This document shows positions 44,863 to 53,531 of a stretch of DNA of 64,000 nt, one piece after another. Both the position numbers and the translations under genes were made by a program. Position 1 is the first letter of the stretch. Each line of letters opens with the position of its first letter. This DNA is from Chitinophaga pinensis (GTDB lineage: Bacteria; Bacteroidota; Bacteroidia; Chitinophagales; Chitinophagaceae): the NCBI GenBank assembly GCA_945872815.1, contig CAMCAY010000001.1:62001-126000 (forward strand), read 5' to 3'. The notes beneath the pieces are model-generated. The model was not told where the DNA came from. It saw only the letters and a list, made by a program, of their open reading frames with translations, and searched no databases.

Positions 44863-45305
44863 ACTGCAGTAGGCTCAGGATTGTGATAGTAGGCAGGGAT
44901 TTTGTAAAAATTGTTCTTTTGATACAACTCCATGGCAGGAATCATGGTGTCAAGTGTATCTAGTCGAAGTTTTTTATATCCAGCATTTTTTGCAAATTCT
45001 ATAGACTTGTTTAATAGCGTTTGTCCTATACCGTTATGTTGATACATCGGTTGCACAAACATTCTTTTCAACTCTGCCACATCGTTTTCTTTAGGTCTTA
45101 CAGCCACACTTGCAATGTGATTGAATTCGTTTTTACATAAAATGATTGTTCCTTTTGGTGGAGCATACATTTTTTTTAAAATTCTCAATTCTTCTTCAAA
45201 CGACTGAAAAGACAAATCTATTTTCAACCAAGCCGCATATTCTTTAAACAATTTTGCTGCATGGTTATATTCCTCTTCGGATTGAACAAATATATACTCA
45301 AACAT
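44841..45305 (-). CDS. GNAT-family N-acetyltransferase
   Basis: About 154 residues with the start set at MFEYIFVQSEEEY (45303-45305); a longer frame would overlap the transporter gene by 38 bases instead of 8. GNAT motif A is VQPMYQHNGIGQTLLNKSIEFAK (Q/R-x-x-G-x-G/A acetyl-CoA loop), followed by YKKLRLDTLDTMIPAMELYQKNNFYKI, as in small metabolite acetyltransferases. Its 3' end overlaps the convergent SixA gene. The acceptor is unknown. Confidence 0.87.
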   Translation of the reverse strand: MFEYIFVQSEEEYNHAAKLFKEYAAWLKIDLSFQSFEEELRILKKMYAPPKGTIILCKNEFNHIASVAVRPKENDVAELKRMFVQPMYQHNGIGQTLLNKSIEFAKNAGYKKLRLDTLDTMIPAMELYQKNNFYKIPAYYHNPEPTAVYFEKLL

Positions 45306-46191
45306 TTCTTTGAATTTTATTAGCAAGATATACACCCGAAAATATCAAGATTCCGGCTACAACCTTATACCATTCAAGCGTTTCATTTAAAAATAGAATT
45401 GCAATTATTGTTGCAAAAACAGGTTGTGAATATATATACGAACCGGAAACAGACGGGCCTAAATGTTTTATTCCGTAAACATTGAAGAGATAAGCAAAAA
45501 ATGTTCCGCCAACAATTATCAATCCCAAAATTTCAAACTCTTTATACGTATAATTATTCCAGGGTATTGCATTAAATTCATTCCAGCAAAAAGGTAAAGC
45601 AATAAAAAGTCCCATTGTAAACAAAATTCTGATAACTGTTAATGATTCGTATTTTTTCATCAATGGTTTAACCATAATGAAATAAAAAGAATACGAAACG
45701 GCATTTAATATTACCAGCACATCTCCCAATAATACATTGTATCCATTTCCATTGTTTTGCCTATTGGTAATTAGAATTCCTGCGCCAATAACCCCGAGGA
45801 ATAATCCCATTGTTTTGTTAACTGTTATTCCTTCTTTCAGCATAATTGCCGCTATAATAACAATAAGAATGGGGGTAGTTAACATTAACAACGAAGCATG
45901 AATTGAATAAGTCATTGAAAGACCCTTGATAAACATCAGTTGGTTGATCACAATTCCTGTTAGGGCACATATTAATAGTCTAAAAAAATCGGATTTATCT
46001 ATTCTAACTTTGTTTTGCTTGAAAATATACAATATCCATAACAAAATAGTGGTGATAAGAATTCTGATAAAATTCAAACCAAAAGGCTTAATAAAAGACC
46101 CATTAAATAAATATTTTACAGCCGTGAAATTAATAGCGAAGAAAATATTCGTCCCTATAAGTGCTGCATGTGCCTTTAGTTTGTCTCCCAT
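45298..46191 (-). CDS. EamA/DMT-family transporter
   Basis: About 297 residues and ten transmembrane helices in two EamA repeats (about residues 5-135 and 150-295). Examples are IGTNIFFAINFTAVKY at the start, GLSMTYSIHASLLMLTTPILIVIIAAIML in repeat 1 and GPSVSGSYIYSQPVFATIIAILFLNE in repeat 2. DMT members export or import small metabolites; the substrate is unknown. The start is placed at MGDKLKAH because a TAnnTTTG-type -7 box (46204-46211, minus strand) overlaps the alternative ATG at 46206. Confidence 0.9.
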   Translation of the reverse strand: MGDKLKAHAALIGTNIFFAINFTAVKYLFNGSFIKPFGLNFIRILITTILLWILYIFKQNKVRIDKSDFFRLLICALTGIVINQLMFIKGLSMTYSIHASLLMLTTPILIVIIAAIMLKEGITVNKTMGLFLGVIGAGILITNRQNNGNGYNVLLGDVLVILNAVSYSFYFIMVKPLMKKYESLTVIRILFTMGLFIALPFCWNEFNAIPWNNYTYKEFEILGLIIVGGTFFAYLFNVYGIKHLGPSVSGSYIYSQPVFATIIAILFLNETLEWYKVVAGILIFSGVYLANKIQRNV

Positions 46192-46203
46192 TTCAATAAA
46201 ACG

Positions 46204-46211
46204 CAAAGTTA
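46204..46211 (-). promoter_or_regulatory. Bacteroidota-type -7 promoter box
   Basis: Read on the minus strand this is TAACTTTG, matching TAnnTTTG. It places the transcript start about 9 bases upstream of the ATG at 46191, and it excludes the upstream ATG at 46206 as start. Confidence 0.4.
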
Positions 46212-46248
46212 TTTATATGTTGGGAAACTTATTGTTCACTTTTTCTAA

Positions 46249-46857
46249 TTATTCTTCAAAAAAACCAGCTCCTTTCCTTATAATCGTCCAATCGCTTGTG
46301 GTACAATCAACAACTGTAGAAGGCTTCAATCCTCCGATTCCTCCGTCAATTACGATGTCTACCATTTTCCCGAATTTCTCATAAATAACATCGGGGTCGG
46401 TATAGTCTTCTACCATATCGCCTGGAAGTGATGTACTAATAAGCGGATTTTTCAACTCATCTAATATATGCCTGCAAATCTCATTATCAGGAACCCTGAT
46501 GCCAATAGTTGATTTTTTATTTTGTAGAATTTTAGGAACCTGTTTACTGGCGTTTAAAATAAAAGTATAGGGGCCTGGTAAGTGACTTTTCAGCATTCTG
46601 TACAAAGGTGTATCTATGCTTTTTGTAAAATCACTTAAATGACTAAGGTCCCTGCAAATAAAGGACAGATTTGCTTTTGCTGGATTTATGCCTTTTAGTT
46701 GACGGATTTTTTCTATCGCTTTTGGATGGAAAATATCACAACCGATTCCATAAATAGTATCTGTAGGGTAAATGATGATTCCTCCAGACTTTAAACAATC
46801 AACCACCTGCTTTATGAGTCTTTGTGGGGGATTGTCGGGATGTATTTTTACAAACAT
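46249..46857 (-). CDS. yciO: YciO-type Sua5/YciO/YrdC family protein
   Basis: A 202-residue protein whose N-terminus FVKIHPDNPPQRLIKQVVD closely resembles E. coli YciO. YrdC-domain blocks follow: GGIIIYPTDTIYGIGCD (substrate threonine/bicarbonate pocket), FICRDLSHLSDF, GPYTFIL, STIGIRVPDNEICRHIL and STVVDCT. The family makes threonylcarbamoyl-AMP for the t6A tRNA modification, with YciO being a less active or divergent branch. It lacks the C-terminal Sua5 domain. It stands alone on the minus strand, divergent from the PfkB gene. Confidence 0.88.
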   Translation of the reverse strand: MFVKIHPDNPPQRLIKQVVDCLKSGGIIIYPTDTIYGIGCDIFHPKAIEKIRQLKGINPAKANLSFICRDLSHLSDFTKSIDTPLYRMLKSHLPGPYTFILNASKQVPKILQNKKSTIGIRVPDNEICRHILDELKNPLISTSLPGDMVEDYTDPDVIYEKFGKMVDIVIDGGIGGLKPSTVVDCTTSDWTIIRKGAGFFEE

Positions 46858-46915
46858 AATACCTGAATTTACAATAATTAATTGTACAAAGATTTAATAA
46901 ACAGTATTAATGTAT

Positions 46916-46923
46916 TACTTTTG
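46916..46923 (+). promoter_or_regulatory. Bacteroidota-type -7 promoter box
   Basis: TACTTTTG matches TAnnTTTG and lies 33 bases before the ATG at 46957. The position supports the shorter start for the PfkB protein, because the ATTG start at 46882 would lie upstream of it. Confidence 0.4.
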
Positions 46924-46956
46924 CTCGATTTTTTATTTTTTATCAAACTTCATTTT

Positions 46957-47880
46957 ATGTCTTTAATTACTGTTGGTACGATGGCTTTTGATGCCATTGA
47001 GACTCCTTTTGGAAAAGTAGATAAAATTGTAGGCGGTTCTGCTACTTATGTTGCATACGCTGCCAGTAATTTTTTACAGCCGGTACAACAAATATCAATT
47101 GTTGGTTATGATTTTCCGGAGGAAGAAATGAACGACTTAAAATCAAGAGGAGTTCAAGTCGAAGGGGTAGAAGTAGTACCTGATAAAAAATCTTTTTTCT
47201 GGAGTGGAAGATATCACTTGGATATGAATACAAGAGACACTTTGATTACAGATTTAAATGTACTTGCAGACTTTAATCCTGTTGTTCCTGAAAGCTATCA
47301 AGGATCAGAGTTTTTAATGTTGGGTAATCTTATGCCCAAACTGCAACTAAGTGTGATAAACCAATTGAAAGTTAGACCAAAGTTAATAGTAATGGACACC
47401 ATGAATTTTTGGATGGACATTGCATTGGACGATCTGAAAGAAGTGTTGAAAAAAGTAGATGTTCTGTTGGTAAATGATGGTGAAGCCCGTCAATTGAGTG
47501 GTGAGTTTTCTTTGGTAAAAGCAGCTCGCAAAATCATGCAAATGGGTCCCAAGTTTTTAATCATTAAAAAGGGAGAGCATGGCGCATTGTTGTTCAACGA
47601 AAACCATGTATTCTTCGCACCTGCATTACCATTAGAAGAAGTTTTTGATCCGACTGGTGCTGGTGATACTTTTGCTGGTGGCTTTATCGGACATTTAGCT
47701 AAAACCAAAGACATCAGTTTTGATAACATGAAAACTGCTATCATTGTAGGAAGTGCTATGGCAAGTTTTTGTGTTGAAAAATTCGGGCCTGAAAAATTAA
47801 AAGAAATTAAGAAAGAAGATATCGATGCAAGGATAAACGAGTTTGTTCAATTGGTGAATTTTGATATTGATTTAGTTTAA
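46957..47880 (+). CDS. PfkB-family carbohydrate/nucleoside kinase
   Basis: About 307 residues from MSLITVGTMAFDAI; an upstream extension from 46882 is rejected because it contains only a hydrophobic non-family segment and precedes the -7 box. PfkB features: VGGSATYVAYAASNF (substrate loop, two glycines), IVGYDFPEEE, MDTMNFWMD and DPTGAGDTFAGGFIGHL near residue 245, which holds the catalytic aspartate and anion hole. Bacteroidota homologues are labelled sugar kinase or ribokinase-like; the substrate is unknown. The stop is followed after 14 bases by a small membrane protein gene. Confidence 0.9.
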   Translation: MSLITVGTMAFDAIETPFGKVDKIVGGSATYVAYAASNFLQPVQQISIVGYDFPEEEMNDLKSRGVQVEGVEVVPDKKSFFWSGRYHLDMNTRDTLITDLNVLADFNPVVPESYQGSEFLMLGNLMPKLQLSVINQLKVRPKLIVMDTMNFWMDIALDDLKEVLKKVDVLLVNDGEARQLSGEFSLVKAARKIMQMGPKFLIIKKGEHGALLFNENHVFFAPALPLEEVFDPTGAGDTFAGGFIGHLAKTKDISFDNMKTAIIVGSAMASFCVEKFGPEKLKEIKKEDIDARINEFVQLVNFDIDLV

Positions 47881-47894
47881 AGATTACATAACAA

Positions 47895-48158
47895 ATGCTT
47901 GAAATAATCCTGCTTATTTTTCTTTGTAAAAAGATCGGTGAAATGGCAATTAACAAAGGCCTTAACCCGCGAAGATGGAAGTTTTATACTATTATCTCAT
48001 GGATAATTTTTGAAATGCTGGGCTGTGTTACAGGAATGGCTTTGTTTGGATTTGATAAAAACAATTTACTGGAATTATTTTCATTTTCTATTTTATGCGC
48101 TTTCGGTGGTTTTCTGCTCGTTAGATTTCGATTGGAAAACTTACCGAATCAGCAATAA
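47895..48158 (+). CDS. Small membrane protein, conserved-type hypothetical
   Basis: An 87-residue protein with an N-terminal hydrophobic stretch (LEIILLIFLC), a basic loop (KKIGEMAINKGLNPRRWKFY), and two further helices (ISWIIFEMLGCVTGMALFG and LFSFSILCAFGGFLLVRF). The charged cytoplasmic K/R-rich patch between helices resembles small Bacteroidota membrane proteins of unknown function. It follows the PfkB kinase gene by 14 bases, probably in the same transcript. Convergent with the next gene, 18 bases away. Confidence 0.75.
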   Translation: MLEIILLIFLCKKIGEMAINKGLNPRRWKFYTIISWIIFEMLGCVTGMALFGFDKNNLLELFSFSILCAFGGFLLVRFRLENLPNQQ

Positions 48159-48176
48159 ACAAATTATCTTTCCCTG

Positions 48177-50765
48177 TCAATTTATATAAATTACTTTTTT
48201 TATTTTATTCGTATTCCCTTTCAGGTTGAACAATTCTAAATAAACAATATACGCGCCCTTTCCCATTGGTTGATTTTTGTCATTCAATCCATCCCAAACA
48301 ATATATCCGCTTGTACCACACAATAGATTTTCAACTATTTTTTTAACCGGACGACCGGCATCATCGAATATCAATATACTACAAACATTGCCAGGTTCGG
48401 CAAATGAATAATATATTGTTGCGTTGTCATTTACTCCATCATTATTAGGGCTGATAATATTGGGGCTAATTGTAATTTCACCTGATATTGAGTTAACCAA
48501 TATAGTTTGAGAATTTTTATAAGCAGGGGTTCCATAACCTGCCGTACTTGATGCACTATGCCAATTGTGTTCATCCTGTGAAGGACCTTCTACATTAAGT
48601 CTCTCCAATGATATGCCTTCTAAATTATCTATCAGCTTGAATTGCCATTCTTTATTATAACTAACTTTATCAATTATGTCTCCTTCATTGTTAAGCAAAA
48701 TGACATTTCCTTCATCATCTCCATAAGAAGGCATATTCGCTACTTGAAAAATAGCTGTAGGATTATTAGTAAAATATAGTTGTGAAAGCATTGCCTTGCT
48801 TTCAGTAAAAACAAAATAATCTCCGGGGAAAAATGCATAATTGCTTTTTTGCACTGCTGTTATATTGTCGATACTATTTTGTGCATTCAAATTTGCCAGA
48901 AACAAATTTTTCAAATCAAGTATTTTATTGCTTCTATTATATACCTCTATGTAATCATATCCATTGGGCTTGGGATTAAATAATATTTCATTCACAACAA
49001 TATTCTTGCTCTCTAACTTTTCGACAAGCCCTGCAAAAACATGATTGCTCAATCCTATTTCGTTTCCAATACAGTCTTTTATGCCTTTTGCATACACTTC
49101 ATATTTTTTGTTTCGCGATAAAGGAGATATTAGAGTCAGATTTACTTCCGAGAACAATGGCGGTATGGGGTCGGCAATTAGTGGCGTGCCAATTTGATCG
49201 CTGATACTATAACGTAGAACATTAGACGCCATTTCACTGTCTAATGGCTCATTGAAATATAATTTTATATGCAGACTATCCAATGCAAAAGCTCTGACCA
49301 ATTGTGGAGAAATTTCATCAATGTTAATGGCATCAATACTGTTTATTTTACCTGGACTGGCTCCCAATATGCTTTTGGAGGCAGACCAATTTTCAGCTCC
49401 TATACAAGGACTGTTTACATCCATCATTTCTATACTCCAACCGCCTTGTCTTTTTAATTCGTTGATGTACCATTCATCCGAATATTCTACTGCATGTATG
49501 GTTTTTTCTTCGGGTGATAACAAATAAATAAGATCGTTCGTATTGGTAAGTGACGGGAAATTAGGTACACCCATCACATTAGTATATTGAGCTAAAGCGT
49601 TTACTGAAGAAGTAGACGCCACGACCAAAAAGCTGTCTCTCTTTAAAATATATTTAGACATTGAACCGCTCAGTTCAGATGCTTTTCCAATTTTCCATCC
49701 TGCTAAATCAATATCAAAAGGACTGATATTTTTTATTTCTATCCATTCTGTTTCGGGTAAACCATTTGAAGGAGAAGGGTCGGGCATCAACTCTTCAATT
49801 ATAATGTCATAAGGAGCTGCCGTATAATAAATAAAGCTTTTTTCCTGCTGCGACATTTCATTTTCTTTCACATCCTTAATGTGTTCAATATGTATACGAA
49901 GTATAGTTCTAGTAAAAATGTTGTCGGAGAATGTCAAATGAACCAGCGAATGATTAAGTGGGTCTAATACTGCAGCAGTAGGGTATCCTATGCCATTATC
50001 AATAAAGTAATTTAGCGAGTGTTCTGCTGTAGTTTTATCAACAGACTCATTAAATTGAATATCAATTTTACTTTTTGAAAAAGCAATCACTGAATCAATT
50101 TTTGGAGGAATCGTATCCCTGACATAGTCACTAATTAAAAATTCATCGAAGTAATGTTTTTGAAAAAAAGAAGCAGTACTTTGTTTTACAACACAACCAA
50201 AATAAGCAGAACTAAGATAAGTGCTATCGCAAACAACACCTTCAGATATGAAACTCGCCGAATTTTGTTGCCTAAATAATTCCCACATATTATTTTCATC
50301 TCTTGTAACTTTAATTTTTAAAATTGATTCGCTCTGATTGAGGGTTCCGTTAATACCGTCTATTATTTTTATAGAAGCGCCGTTGTCTTTTCTATATAAA
50401 GAAACCTCATCGTCCGTATTTCCTATTTTAACATAATACCCGGTAATATTTGTTTTTAATAGATTGCTGTCGGATGCAGTAAGAAATACATCGACATAAT
50501 TTGCGGAAGAGGGATTGAAAGAAACTTTTATCCAAAACTCCCATTGAGCAATCGTTGCCTTTGTATTTACGGTACTTAAATAATAATTTGAATTGATGGT
50601 GTTACTATTTGTTTGTAGCTGATTTTGTGTGTTTATCATCCACACCGAATCGATGCCAGACCATTTTGGTTGTTGTGAAAAATCGCCGTCATTAAAATTG
50701 TCATTTAACTGAGCGGTGGCATCAAAGGAAAGCAACGTAACAATACAGAATAAAATAATTCTCAT
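48177..50765 (-). CDS. Secreted lamin-tail domain protein with FlgD-like C-terminus
   Basis: An 862-residue protein. A signal peptide is at 1-18 (IILFCIVTLLSFDATAQ), then a LamG-like jelly-roll region (about 20-215), a bacterial Ig-like unit (about 222-315), lamin-tail domain 1 (about 320-475: IIEELMPDPSPSN, ETEWIEIKNIS, GGWSIEM) and a second Ig-like unit (485-580). Lamin-tail domain 2 spans about 588-750 (VVNEILFNPKPNG, YDYIEVYN, ISLERLN), and a C-terminal region with ISPNNDGVNDNATI and a FlgD-like Ig fold, as in T9SS-linked proteins, closes the protein. Likely exported to the surface; ligand unknown. Confidence 0.85.
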   Translation of the reverse strand: MRIILFCIVTLLSFDATAQLNDNFNDGDFSQQPKWSGIDSVWMINTQNQLQTNSNTINSNYYLSTVNTKATIAQWEFWIKVSFNPSSANYVDVFLTASDSNLLKTNITGYYVKIGNTDDEVSLYRKDNGASIKIIDGINGTLNQSESILKIKVTRDENNMWELFRQQNSASFISEGVVCDSTYLSSAYFGCVVKQSTASFFQKHYFDEFLISDYVRDTIPPKIDSVIAFSKSKIDIQFNESVDKTTAEHSLNYFIDNGIGYPTAAVLDPLNHSLVHLTFSDNIFTRTILRIHIEHIKDVKENEMSQQEKSFIYYTAAPYDIIIEELMPDPSPSNGLPETEWIEIKNISPFDIDLAGWKIGKASELSGSMSKYILKRDSFLVVASTSSVNALAQYTNVMGVPNFPSLTNTNDLIYLLSPEEKTIHAVEYSDEWYINELKRQGGWSIEMMDVNSPCIGAENWSASKSILGASPGKINSIDAINIDEISPQLVRAFALDSLHIKLYFNEPLDSEMASNVLRYSISDQIGTPLIADPIPPLFSEVNLTLISPLSRNKKYEVYAKGIKDCIGNEIGLSNHVFAGLVEKLESKNIVVNEILFNPKPNGYDYIEVYNRSNKILDLKNLFLANLNAQNSIDNITAVQKSNYAFFPGDYFVFTESKAMLSQLYFTNNPTAIFQVANMPSYGDDEGNVILLNNEGDIIDKVSYNKEWQFKLIDNLEGISLERLNVEGPSQDEHNWHSASSTAGYGTPAYKNSQTILVNSISGEITISPNIISPNNDGVNDNATIYYSFAEPGNVCSILIFDDAGRPVKKIVENLLCGTSGYIVWDGLNDKNQPMGKGAYIVYLELFNLKGNTNKIKKVIYIN

Positions 50766-50934
50766 GGGGTGTTTTTTATGAAATTATCATTTATATATCT
50801 TCCTATTTTATTTTATACTAATTAGAAGAACTTAAATGTTTACAATCGACAACATGCAATTTTGAAAATTATCTAATTTTTTAAGTGGCGATGTAAGAAA
50901 GGAATTACACCAATTATTATGACTTATTTTTGCT

Positions 50935-50942
50935 TAAATTAA
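50935..50942 (+). promoter_or_regulatory. Bacteroidota-type -7 promoter box
   Basis: TATTTTTG matches TAnnTTTG and sits 13 bases before the asd start codon, implying a leader of only about 9 bases. Confidence 0.38.
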
Positions 50943-50954
50943 ATTTATTGATTT

Positions 50955-51944
50955 ATGAAAATTGCAGTTGTAGGTGCCACCGGTCTCGTAGGAACAAAAA
51001 TGCTCGAAGTTTTAGCTGAAAGAAATTTTCCTGTGACAGAATTACTTCCTGTTGCATCAGAAAAGTCTGTTGGAAAAAAAATAATGTTTCAGGGAAATGA
51101 GTGCACGGTTGTAGGTATGCAAACTGCCATTGATGCAAAACCGGCCATTGCTATTTTTTCTGCAGGAGGAGGCACTTCGTTGGAATGGGCTCCTAAATTT
51201 GCGGAAGCAGGTATAACAGTAATAGACAACTCAAGCGCATGGAGAATGGATCCCGATAAAAAATTAGTGGTGCCTGAAGTAAATGCGCATGTTTTATCTG
51301 CTACCGATAAAATAATTGCCAACCCAAACTGTTCAACCATTCAACTCGTAGTAGTGCTTAAACCTCTTCATGATAAATATAAAATTAAAAGAGTGGTAGT
51401 GAGTACTTATCAAAGCGTAACCGGAACGGGTGTTAAAGCTGTCGATCAACTGATGAATGAAAGAAAAGGAATCAGTGGAGAAATGGCCTATAAATATCCA
51501 ATCGATCTAAATGCTATTCCACATATTGACGTTTTTTTAGACAATGGTTATACTAAAGAGGAAATGAAAATGACGAATGAAACTAAAAAAATAATGGAGG
51601 ACGATACTATATCACTAACTGCTACCTGCGTTCGCATTCCAACCATTGGAGGACACAGCGAATCCGTAAATATTGAATTTGAAAATGACTTTAGTTTACC
51701 GGAGATTAAAAACATTTTATCAAACGCACCCGGAGTAGTTTTACAAGATGATGTTGCTAATTTCATTTACCCCATGCCTCTTCAGGCTCATGACAAAGAT
51801 GATACCTTTGTTGGTCGTATTCGAAGAGATGAAACACAGGCCAATACACTCAATTGCTGGATTGTGAGCGATAATTTAAGAAAAGGTGCGGCTACCAATG
51901 CCGTTCAAATTGCAGAATATCTTTTTAAAAATGGATTGGTATAA
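50955..51944 (+). CDS. asd: Aspartate-semialdehyde dehydrogenase
   Basis: A 329-residue enzyme converting aspartyl-4-phosphate to aspartate semialdehyde with NADPH, at the branch to lysine/diaminopimelate, threonine and methionine. It has the NADP-binding GATGLVG at residues 7-13, DNSSAWRMD, the catalytic nucleophile Cys126 in IIANPNCSTIQ, and RIPTIGGHSESV with the catalytic-site histidine. Length is normal (about 330-370). It is a single gene, not in an operon with lysine genes here. Confidence 0.96.
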   Translation: MKIAVVGATGLVGTKMLEVLAERNFPVTELLPVASEKSVGKKIMFQGNECTVVGMQTAIDAKPAIAIFSAGGGTSLEWAPKFAEAGITVIDNSSAWRMDPDKKLVVPEVNAHVLSATDKIIANPNCSTIQLVVVLKPLHDKYKIKRVVVSTYQSVTGTGVKAVDQLMNERKGISGEMAYKYPIDLNAIPHIDVFLDNGYTKEEMKMTNETKKIMEDDTISLTATCVRIPTIGGHSESVNIEFENDFSLPEIKNILSNAPGVVLQDDVANFIYPMPLQAHDKDDTFVGRIRRDETQANTLNCWIVSDNLRKGAATNAVQIAEYLFKNGLV

Positions 51945-51954
51945 GTCTATTCTT

Positions 51955-51962
51955 TAAATTTG
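51955..51962 (+). promoter_or_regulatory. Bacteroidota-type -7 promoter box
   Basis: TAAATTTG matches TAnnTTTG about 100 bases before the SLC13 gene start. A TTG lies 16 bases upstream, short of the usual spacing. Low confidence in an AT-rich region. Confidence 0.3.
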
Positions 51963-52062
51963 ATAGTTTACTGAAATGCACAAGCGATTTAACTCATGTT
52001 GTTAAGTGATTATTGTAAGAAATGAAATAAAAAACATTTTATACATTCATTTAAATAAGAGC

Positions 52063-53526
52063 ATGAAAATTTTAAAGACAATCATCCGTTTTAAAAAATC
52101 GGGTGGTATTGTGTTGGGGTTGGGGTTGTTTCTTTTCTTTTTACTGGCAAACCCCTTCATTCTTTTAACTGATGCAAACATCGTATTATCCGTTACAGTT
52201 TTGATGATTTGCTGGTGGGTGCTTGATGTAATTCCTCTTGCAATAACAGCTATTCTCCCTCTTATATTGTTTCCAATGTTGAATGTGTTTTCAATAAAAG
52301 AAGTGGCTACGTCCTATGCAGATCCCATAATCTTCCTTTTTATGGGTGGCTTCTTTATTGCGATTGCAATTGAAAAATGGAATCTGCATAAAAGAATAGC
52401 ACTCAATATTATTAATATTACCGGCGTAAATGGGAATAAAATTATCTTAGGATTTATTTTGGCTACCGGCTTTTTAAGTTTGTGGCTAAGTAATTCCGCT
52501 ACTACAATGATGATGTTTCCCATTGCAATGTCTGTTATTAAAATAATGGAGACTAACAAGATTAGTAAAAGAGATTTTAATAATTTTTCTTTGTCGTTAA
52601 TGTTATCAATTGCCTATGCGTCAAATTTTGCAATCGGCACTATTATTGGAACTCCGCCAAATATTGCTTATTCAAATTACATTTCAACGTATCTACACTA
52701 TAATATTGGATTTGGTAATTGGATGATTTTATTCATTCCGCTTACTATTATTTTAATGTTGTTGCTATATTTAATAATTGTCAAATTTTTATATCCCAAT
52801 AAAATTGGTGAAACTGAAGAAGGAAAAGTTTACATAAAGGAAGAAATAAAAAAATTAGGCCGCCTTACTTTACAAGAAAAGCGAGTAGGGCTTGTTTTTA
52901 TCATAACGGTTTTAGGTTGGGTTTTTAAAGACGTTGTTAATGAATTTCAACATTTGATTATGCTGGATGATACTATTATCGGTCTTGCCGGAGCTGTCTT
53001 ATTGTTTATTATTCCTACAGGAGAAAGAAAAGAAAAAATAGACTCCCTTCTTACATGGGGTGATGGAAACAAAATGGCTTGGAATATTTTAATTTTATTG
53101 GGTGGGGGAATGGCTCTTGCTAAGGGACTTGAGGACGTAAAGTTGATTACTCAGCTTGATTCTTATTTTATTTTCCTTAAAGGCACGAACGAGTTTTTGC
53201 TGATATTAATAATAACAGGGTTCTCTGTATTTTTTAGCGAGTTAATCAGCAATATTGCCCAAGTTATGGTTATGGCGCCCGTTATAACATCTATTGCAAA
53301 TACACTTCAACTTGATCCTTTGCTGTTAGGTATTCCAATGACTTTGGGTGCAAGCTGTGCTAGTATGCTTCCCATGGGTACACCACCCAATGCGATTGTT
53401 TATGCAAGTGGTTTTATAAAAATGAGAGAAATGCTAAGAGCCGGATTTATTTTGAACATAACTTGCACTTTCGTTATTACGACATTTTGTTATTTTCTGC
53501 AGCCATTGATAATGAAGCTTGCCTGA
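52063..53526 (+). CDS. SLC13/DASS-family sodium:anion symporter
   Basis: About 487 residues from the ATG at 52063 (MKILKTIIRFKKSGG); the longer frame begins at a GTG at 52006 and adds no membrane segment. About eleven hydrophobic helices. Family motifs are visible: SNSATTMMMFPI and GTIIGTPPNIAYSNY in the first half, ELISNIAQVMVMAPVI and ASCASMLPMGTPPNAIVYASG in the second, the two repeated SNT-like sites that bind Na+ and di- or tricarboxylate. Substrate probably a C4-dicarboxylate, citrate or sulfate; not resolved. Confidence 0.92.
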   Translation: MKILKTIIRFKKSGGIVLGLGLFLFFLLANPFILLTDANIVLSVTVLMICWWVLDVIPLAITAILPLILFPMLNVFSIKEVATSYADPIIFLFMGGFFIAIAIEKWNLHKRIALNIINITGVNGNKIILGFILATGFLSLWLSNSATTMMMFPIAMSVIKIMETNKISKRDFNNFSLSLMLSIAYASNFAIGTIIGTPPNIAYSNYISTYLHYNIGFGNWMILFIPLTIILMLLLYLIIVKFLYPNKIGETEEGKVYIKEEIKKLGRLTLQEKRVGLVFIITVLGWVFKDVVNEFQHLIMLDDTIIGLAGAVLLFIIPTGERKEKIDSLLTWGDGNKMAWNILILLGGGMALAKGLEDVKLITQLDSYFIFLKGTNEFLLILIITGFSVFFSELISNIAQVMVMAPVITSIANTLQLDPLLLGIPMTLGASCASMLPMGTPPNAIVYASGFIKMREMLRAGFILNITCTFVITTFCYFLQPLIMKLA

Positions 53527-53531
53527 TCTTT

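Noticed and set aside
45926-46384. 152-codon plus-strand ORF opposite the EamA and YciO genes
   Set aside because: It spans two confident minus-strand genes and shows no conserved motif.
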